Shown piece after piece: positions 57,470 through 64,000 of a DNA stretch of 64,000 nt (position 1 is the first letter of the stretch; every line of letters starts with the position of its first letter). A program made the translations under genes and the position numbers. A model generated the notes under the pieces. The model searched no databases. It saw nothing but the letters and a program-made list of their open reading frames with translations, and was not told the DNA's origin. The stretch is from Macrotis lagotis (lineage: Eukaryota; Chordata; Mammalia; Peramelemorphia; Peramelidae), in contig NC_133661.1 in the NCBI RefSeq assembly GCF_037893015.1, forward strand, positions 190,305,147 to 190,369,146. The letters are read 5' to 3'.

Positions 57470-57975
57470 AAAGGGTGGATGAGAAAGGTAAATTATGAGG
57501 GACTTAATGATGATGAACTGAGTGTATTCCTGCATGGAAAGATGAGACTGATAATACTTATATGAATATTCTCATTTAATAGATCAGGTAGAAGAAGCTT
57601 TTATAGATGAGGCACAGGAGAGAGCTGAATTTGAAGATATAATAAATGGTAAAAATGGAGTCAATGTGTGAAAGGGAAAGGTACTGGGAGTAAGAGAAAG
57701 GAGAGGTAGGATAGGCTAAGATGTTTCATATAAAAGATATTTCATGTAGCTTTTGCATTGGTATGAAGGGGGGAGGTGAGGGGGGAATGAGGGAGCCTTC
57801 ATTCTCATCAGAAATGGCTCAGAGAAGAAACAGCATACATACTCAATAGGGCATAAACATCTAGAAGAAAAGGGAGAGAAGAGGGACAGGAGGAGGGGAG
57901 GGGAGATGCAAGTGATAGAAGAGAGGGCAGATAGTAAGAGAGGATAGTCAGATATAACAAATTTTCTTTTTTTAC

Positions 57976-58116
57976 TTTTTGCAGGGTGGTGGGATTGGGT
58001 GGTCTGTCAGGGACCACGGGGCCAGGTGGTTGCTGGGTCTCTGGGGTGGGATGTAGGCTTGGGGTCTCTTGGCCCTAGGGTCTGTGCTCTGTCTGCTGCA
58101 CAACTCAGCTGCCCCA
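57976..58116 (-). repeat. Antisense-SINE-derived module in E4 3' UTR
   Basis: 'tttttgcagggtggtgggattgggtggtctg', 'gaccacggggccaggtggttgctgggtctctgggg', 'gtctgtgctctgtctgctgcacaactcagctgcccc'. Same place as module a of E2, and very G-rich. Confidence 0.65.
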
Positions 58117-58612
58117 CAGCACATTTTTGAAGAGGGACAGAGTGAAAGGAGAAAGAAAATATAATAGATGGTAGTGGGGAGGAATGGATGGAGGGAATTC
58201 CAATCAGCAACTGTGGAAAAATATGGAACTAACTTCTATGATGGACTTATGATAAGACAGAGCTGATGGTATCACAACACAGACTGAAACACATTTGTTT
58301 TCCTCTTTCCTTTACTTTATTTCTCATGAGGTTTTTATATTTTTGTGGGTGAGGGGATATTGTTTACTCTTAAACAAGAATAGTTTGGTAATGTGTAAAT
58401 AAATTTTAAAAACAGAAAGACCAAATAACCAGAAAAATGGGAAATGCATGAGGCAGTATTAGGAAATATAAACAAAGTTATATAAGGAGTCTTAATAAGG
58501 GAAGGACAAAGAATTAGGAAAGGAAACCTAATATTTTATACCCTCTCTCCTCTCACTGTTCTTTAACCAGGCATTTTGATATTTCTCTTTCTCTACAACC
58601 TGTACTTCTACT

Positions 58613-58618
<6 letters not shown>

Positions 58619-58658
<40 letters not shown>

Positions 58659-58678
58659 TATATACATATATATACTAT
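58619..58678. repeat. (TA)n microsatellite
   Basis: About 60 bp of TA with a few interruptions. The B1 counterpart at about 35780 has only CACACATATATA, so the repeat expanded in B2. Confidence 0.95.
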
Positions 58679-59839
58679 AATTTTCTAAAACAACTATATA
58701 ATGATTCCCACACTCATGCTATATCATTGAACATTGCCACTCAATGGACTAATGGTATCCAGAGCCCTGAACACTATTTTAATGATGAAAACATATTGTT
58801 TGTAGATTCAACATAACTATATGATAAGAAAAGTCTTTACCATGAAAAAAATCCCCTCAAGTGATCATATAGCTTACTTGAATACCATCAATGAAAAGGA
58901 ACTCACTATCACCATTTGAAATTTGGAAGTTTTAAAAATTATGCTATTCGCTATGCTGAAATAAAAGTTTCCAATTTTCAGAATAGATGCTCCATTCATC
59001 TCTCCTTATAAAATCTATTTTTATTGTTTGTCATCATTTCAGCTGTTTTCTGGATCTCCTTCAATCTTAACTAATCATTTATTAAATATATCCAGCCCAA
59101 TGAAAGACAAAATGGTCTTTAAAAGGATCTGATAAATGATGGGTTTAAGAAGAGAAATATTTCCTTATAATTGCACTTCACATTTCTATCTATCTATCAC
59201 AATATTATGCTGATATTTACTCATACAATCTTGATAGTATATTGAAGACATCTTGTTTCTGGGAGATTTGGGATAATCTGGCATGGGTTCTTATTAATGT
59301 AGTTTACCACTAAAGGCTATGAAACCCCAATACATTGTGTAATGATCAACTATGATGGACTTAGCTTTTCTCAGCAATATATCAATGAAAGATAGTTGTA
59401 AAAGACCTCTGATGGAAAATGTCATCCACATCTAGAAGAACTATGGAATCTGAATTCAGATCAAGCATACTATTTCACCTATTTAATTTTGTTTTTGTGC
59501 TTTTCCCTTCTTGTGGTTTTTCTCTTTTTGTTCTGATTCTTCTTTCACTCTGTGACCAATATGGAAATATGTGCAAAACAGTGCTACATGTATAACGTAT
59601 ATCAGAATATTTGCTATCCTGGGGTGGGGAGAGGGAAGAATGGGAGAAAGAAAACTTTTTTAAAAAGTGAATGTTGAAATTTGTCTCTACATATAATTGG
59701 ATAAATAAATAAAACAAAGTGAAAATGTCCATATAATATACTAAAAGTGATATCACTCTTGGTATATTATAGTACAACCCAGACAACAGATTGACTGCTT
59801 TCTGAGGAACAATCTAGGTTAAGTTTGGAAAGGTTCATC

Positions 59840-61080
59840 ACCAACAGACTGCATTTAGCTTCAGTCATTTGTAGGTATTCCTTATAAGTTCTGCTATACA
59901 AAATGACCAAATATCTCATAAAATATTTCTAGTTACTGATGAATGAATAACAAATCCAACTCATTTGCTGTCCTTTGTTTCCCTTTGTTCACTAGTTTCA
60001 TTAATAGCAACAATGTGAAGTTAATACGGCTTGGATCATCCATTTAGCATGTCATTTTGATAAGTGATTAATGAATGCAGATTTAAGGTACCAACAGTTG
60101 TTCATAAGTGTTTCTTAACTTCCTTTGATCCGTTCCACAATTGTTCTGCAGTCACTGAAAAACTGAGGAACTCTAATTGGTTGCTATGTGGCATATAATG
60201 TAATAGTCATTTTCCTTTAATGAGGAAAATTTCCACAGACTCAGTTTAGTAGGTCCTCCATTTGGAGGACTGTACCTACCCTTTCAGCATAAAGGAACCT
60301 ATTAGAACTTGCTCTTCAGGAGTAGCTTTCAAGAATTCAGGGCCATTTCTGTATTACTGGGACTGAAGACAACTCATGATTTAATTTTCTAAATGCAAGC
60401 ATTTATGAAGCATTTAGTTATTAATAATATGTTGTCTTCAGTGCTCTAGTTGTTTCTGAGGGTTATGACCTTCAGATTACACTGGCAGAGCAATGAATTA
60501 ATAAAATGAAAAGAATTAGTAGTAAGTGTATTGTCTTTGTCTTATGATTTTTTTCCTTAGCAGTATGGATAAATCTTAATAGTTCACTGACATATTGTTC
60601 TGTTCCCTTATAAATATTGGCATGACTTCCAAGCCATGTAAACTAACTGATCAGTTTTTATTTTAATTCTTTTGATTAATTTCTAAATAACACTTGGAAT
60701 GTATGGGGTGTTCAGAGAGAACATCTCAGGTGTGAGAGATAGCCAAACTCCTATCAGAGATGCTCTTTCACCTTTGGTGGACACCTGCCACCCAAATCTC
60801 ACCCAATGGCTCCAAGAAGCTGTAGCAAGCTCAACAACCACATTCCAGTAAACTGTCTTGGCAGACAGGTTAACCGAGATTGTAGATAACAACAGAACTC
60901 CAATACATTATTAAGGTAAAAAGGTGTCTAACCCAAGCATGTGAAAACTCCATTGGAATGGGTAGATGAGTATAATTTGTTTCAAGGACCATGAAGACAA
61001 TAAAAGAATGCTTTCTAGGGCTCTTGGAGTTTGGGCAGATATTGGGGAAAAAAAGCTCATTCACTGAATCCTGGACCATC
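59840..61080. other. Unrecognised intergenic DNA
   Basis: No gene or RNA is visible. The minus-strand frames at 60683-60892 and 60870-61082 have no recognisable features. Confidence 0.5.
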
Positions 61081-61082
61081 AA

Positions 61083-61245
61083 TAGTCATCTTGACTTTTG
61101 TCTTATCCCTGGACTTCAATGATTGGAAGAGTGTGAGGTTGACAACTTTGTGCAACTCTATCTACCTCACTTAAATCCAATTTACATACAGGTCAAGATA
61201 TCACCAAATATATCTTTGAACTCTTTAAAAATGAAGGCTAAACAA
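61083..61245 (+). repeat. 3' half of the longer marsupial SINE
   Basis: 'tagtcatcttgacttttgtcttatccctggacttcaatgattggaagagtgtgagg', 'gtcaagatatcacc', 'ctctttaaaaatgaaggctaaacaata'. Confidence 0.75.
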
Positions 61246-61747
61246 TAAGTCAGACTTGATATAATAAGAAAAAAATTGATATCAACTTAATTTGAACTAA
61301 GCCCTTGTTCTCCCTATTTATCCATTAATTCAAACTGACTTCATACCCTTGTTAGTCTTTTGGACCTGAATCTTTAAGTGGTCAGAAAAATACTTTGACA
61401 AAATGGAGACAAAAATATATTACTTCTTGATTTCCTGAGGAAAGACTTCAATATATTCAACAGTTAGAGTAGTTACAAGCTATTTTTTATTACAGTTCCA
61501 AAATGGGGGGAAAGGCTCATAAAAGAATAGAATATAGCCTCCCATCTCCTTTCTTTTCACAAGATACTTTAGAACTTTTGTTCAATTAGTGATAAAATTG
61601 TGTTTAAATGTCAAGTTATCCTCAAATCAATACAATCAATATGTGGAACAGAGTCTTTTTACAAGTCAATATTCAGCATAACAAATAGAATTTGCCTAAG
61701 AACAGTAGATTACATTTATAATCAAATATGATAGAAAGTTGTGTTCT

Positions 61748-61865
61748 AATACCAGCCCTGGAGTGGAGGAGCTGAGTTAAAATTAGGCCTCAGACACTTA
61801 ATAATTACCTAGTTATATGACATTGGACAAGTCACTAAATCCCATTGCATTGGGAAAAAAAAAAG
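61748..61865 (+). repeat. 5'-truncated marsupial SINE
   Basis: Starts in the 'ccagccctggagt' part of the body and ends in a poly(A) run. Flanked by GAAAGTTGTGTTCTA and GAAAGGTATGTTCTA, an imperfect target-site duplication. Confidence 0.85.
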
Positions 61866-62223
61866 AAAAGAAAGGTATGTTCTATGATTCTTTAATATAG
61901 TGAGAGATCTATTATGGTTTTCAGGATATATTTTAAAATCTTTAATAATTGTCAAGAACACACAATTTCAGTTAATCAAACAAGACTGCATTTACTCTTC
62001 CAACATAATCTGGATTGTTGGTACATATTTTCCCCAGACAATTTTGACTCCTAATATCACAAGACCCTTCACTCCCATTCATTTCAATGACAAAACCTTT
62101 GGTAATAACCCCTGAAGTTGTGTTTGGTGGAAATGAGGGGTTCTTCTTCATACTACATATGGGTAGACAAAAGTGATTTTAAATTCAAGATGAGTTATAT
62201 TAACCCTCTTAAAATAAAATCCA

Positions 62224-62390
62224 GGGCCAGCTAGGTGGCACAGTGGATAAAGCACCGGCCCTGCAGTCAGGAGCAGTCAGGAGTACCTGGGTTCAAATCT
62301 GGTCTCAGACACTTAATAATTACCTAGCTGTGTGGCCTTGGGCAAGCCACTTAACCCCATTTGCCTTGCAAAAACCAAAAACTAATAAAT
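62224..62390 (+). repeat. Marsupial tRNA-derived SINE
   Basis: Sense copy with a 12-bp target-site duplication AAATAAAATCCA (62212-62223 and 62391-62402) and a small repeat of CAGTCAGGAG inside. Confidence 0.94.
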
Positions 62391-62404
62391 AAATAAAATC
62401 CATT

Positions 62405-63190
62405 AGCCTAATAAATCTTTAATATTTCGATTTTTTTTTAGAAAAGCCATCCTCAACAAAGCAGAGTTTAGTAACTATTTAGTTATTTAGTAACCATGTC
62501 TTCCAAACATGAGTAGAAGACAATGGGCTTCCCCAACTCTGATAAAATTCCTTGAAGATTTGGTGGGGTCTGATCAAGATGAAGAGATTAATTGAATTCC
62601 GTTAGCCATAGCTATAACTCCTTCAAGAGACTTAATTTCATAAAATCAGGAATTTGAATGAAGGCAACAGTTCTGAATCTCTCCAATAAAGTGGTTATTA
62701 ATAATCATTTCAATTCACTTAAAACTCTCCAAGGTTCATATTTCTTATGGTAAATGGTTATACTAGTACTTACAAGAAGCAGTATATTATAAATCCTTGA
62801 TTTTTTGGTTAATTAAAGACCTTCTCCACAAATAATTGAGAGGATTTTTTTCCAAATTCTCACATACTGCTTTTTTTTAGTTTTAGTAATTGGAAAGAAA
62901 TTCAGTCCTTATTAATGCATTAGATAGGCACCCCATTTTATGAAATTCTTATAGAGAGTGGAAAATTTCAAAGAAAGTACTCAATTGCAAATTTCAATAA
63001 TTCACCACATTAGTGACATAAGATTAAGTGACATAAGAGTTCCCCTTGCGGGGGGGGAAAGGATGTGAGACACACAAAAAAATGTAAAATAGGAAAAAGT
63101 ATTTGTATTTTCCTTAATGTTGTCACAGTTCTATCTTTGATATTATGCTGTACCTTATACTGATGTTACTTTTTTCCTGTATTCACATTC
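62405..63190. other. Unrecognised intergenic DNA
   Basis: Nothing recognised. A run of nine G occurs near 63050. Confidence 0.5.
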
Positions 63191-63194
63191 TGTA

Positions 63195-63430
63195 TTCACA
63201 TTCACATATCTGATCATAATACTCCACTATTCTAATCCTTCAATGACTACTTATTGCCTCCCAAAGAAAAGTTTAAAAATCTTTAATTTGCCATTCAAAG
63301 GTCCCCCACAGTCTGATAGAACCCTACCTCTACAGCATTACCTACAGTTCTTTCACTCTACATTGTCTTCACTCTAACTAAATTAGATTATTTGCCAATC
63401 CCTAACCCTATGATGTACCACCTCAAGCAT
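63195..63430 (+). repeat. LINE-2 remnant
   Basis: 'ctgatcataatactccactattctaatccttcaatgactacttattgcctcccaaag' and 'gccattcaaaggtcccccacagtctgatag' match the usual LINE-2 order. Confidence 0.65.
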
Positions 63431-63821
63431 ATACTCACATCATGTCTTATTTCCAGGTAATAATGGCTACCCCACAGAGAATGGAATTTTGATAGTTATA
63501 ACATGGAGCACATATAGGGATGAGCTAGGATTCTGGCTATGTCCTATTAAAAATTTGTTTAGTCTCTTAACTAGGGACATCTATAATCAAAGGCTTCTCT
63601 TTGTCCTCTGTGGTGGCTTCTCTTGCATTCATTGAGACTCCAATATTTCTCCCTTGAATTTACTGGAAAAAAAATTCAATTCTTCTCTCTACCCTCCTCA
63701 AAGCAAAATTGCTTACATATGCCAATAAGAATATGTGTTATTTAAAAAATCCTGAAGTTTTCTGGGAGAGTCTCTGGCTGCCTCTTCTATTTTGTTCTTT
63801 CCTTAACTACAGGTAAACAAA
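63430..63821. other. Unrecognised intergenic DNA
   Basis: Nothing recognised before the LTR-like repeat starts. Confidence 0.5.
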
Positions 63822-64000
63822 TGATGAACAAGAAATTTAGTTATTGAGAGGCTCAGGTGACTTAAAGTGAGGTGAAATTCCAGAAACTACTACCAAACTT
63901 TTCAGAGGTTAATATGACTAACAAAATGATCAACCATTCCCCGTAGTAGGAAGGACACTTGTTTTATAGAAGCTGGGATGGACTGTGATTAGCAACACTC
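63822..64000 (+). mobile_element. LTR-like repeat R, second copy, cut by the window end
   Basis: Starts TGAACAAGAAATTTAG, as at 20637, and follows that copy to the window end ('acttgttttatagaagctgggatgga', 'gcaacactc'). The flanking DNA on the left differs between the copies. Confidence 0.5.

Larger units (their letters stand above)
55666..58415 (+). mobile_element. Half-L1 (HAL1-like) element E4 with target-site duplication, copy B2 only
   Basis: 2750 bp between two copies of AAAGACCAAATA (55654-55665 and 58416-58427). The matching site in B1, near 35590, is empty. Order: 5' UTR start GGGGATAGAGCCAAGATGGAG, leader, ORF1 remnant (56378-57469), spacer, one antisense-SINE-derived module (57976-58116), and a 3' UTR closely related to that of E2 ('actcttaaacaagaatagtttggtaatg'), with a short A-rich end. 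No ORF2. A (CA)n run lies at 56230-56252. Confidence 0.93.
52085..59835. repeat. Duplicated block B, copy B2 (carries OR-3)
   Basis: Second copy of 32010-36880, about 20 kb further on in the same orientation. Subtracting E4 (2.75 kb plus one 12-bp duplication) leaves about 5.0 kb, close to the 4.9 kb of B1. MIRs lie at 52425-52545 and 52680-52865, a LINE-2 end at 54870-55285 and an L1 3' end at 59390-59720, as in B1. Confidence 0.93.

Noticed and set aside
1-64000. A hidden new multi-gene system
   Set aside because: Outside the three OR loci and retroelement remnants, I found no frame with domain features or conserved gene order. The unexplained stretches are AT-rich and unremarkable by eye.

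Overview
This 64-kb window looks like nuclear DNA from a marsupial, probably an Australian, dasyurid-like lineage; the lineage guess is weak. The base is a repeatedly used tRNA-derived SINE of marsupial type: it begins GGGCAGCTAGGTGGC, carries a B-box-like GTTCAAATCC, and ends CCTTGCAAAA plus an A-rich tail. Marsupial-type L1 and half-L1 copies, old LINE-2, L3/CR1 and MIR remnants, strong AT richness and CpG scarcity agree. There are no bacterial-style operons. Almost all of the sequence is intergenic.

The only cellular genes I can support are three class II olfactory receptor (OR) loci of family 4 (4F/4K-like), all on the minus strand. OR-1 (4885-5823) is intact. OR-2 (33445-34384) is full length except for one extra T in a T9 run early in the frame. 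OR-3 (53624-54536) is a clear pseudogene. Each has a plausible 3' splice site about 33 bases upstream of its ATG, as expected for OR genes with a non-coding 5' exon. A 63-bp scrap of OR coding sequence also lies inside a MIR just upstream of OR-1.

Layout. 0-4.6 kb: LINE-2 and MIR relics and an AT-rich tract. 4.6-6.7 kb: OR-1 with flanking SINEs. 6.7-12.6 kb: old repeats and unrecognised AT-rich DNA. 12.65-14.93 kb: a half-L1 (E1). 15-17.5 kb: SINE, GATA satellite, L3/CR1 and LINE-2 with large microsatellites. 17.45-20.57 kb and 27.36-31.4 kb: two diverged copies of one duplicated block (A1, A2). 20.64-25.5 kb: an LTR-like repeat split by a second half-L1 (E2). 32.0-36.9 kb and 52.1-59.8 kb: two copies of another block (B1, B2) carrying OR-2 and OR-3; B2 was later split by half-L1 E4. 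37-47 kb: SINEs, LINE-2, a possible solo LTR and an L1 3' end. 47.1-51.8 kb: an antisense L1 interrupted by an unusual ORF1-only insertion (E3), then a second L1 3' end. 59.8-64 kb: unrecognised sequence, SINEs, LINE-2, and the start of a second copy of the LTR-like repeat.

The biology is that of an OR cluster growing and decaying by tandem duplication while retroelements insert. Several insertions have readable target-site duplications (TSDs), so the order of events can be partly reconstructed. The most unusual points are antisense-SINE-derived modules in the 3' UTR of the half-L1s with an apparent A-to-G skew, the ORF1-only insertion that ends 21 bp after its stop without a poly(A) tail, and the OR fragment inside a MIR. 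I found no convincing new protein system.
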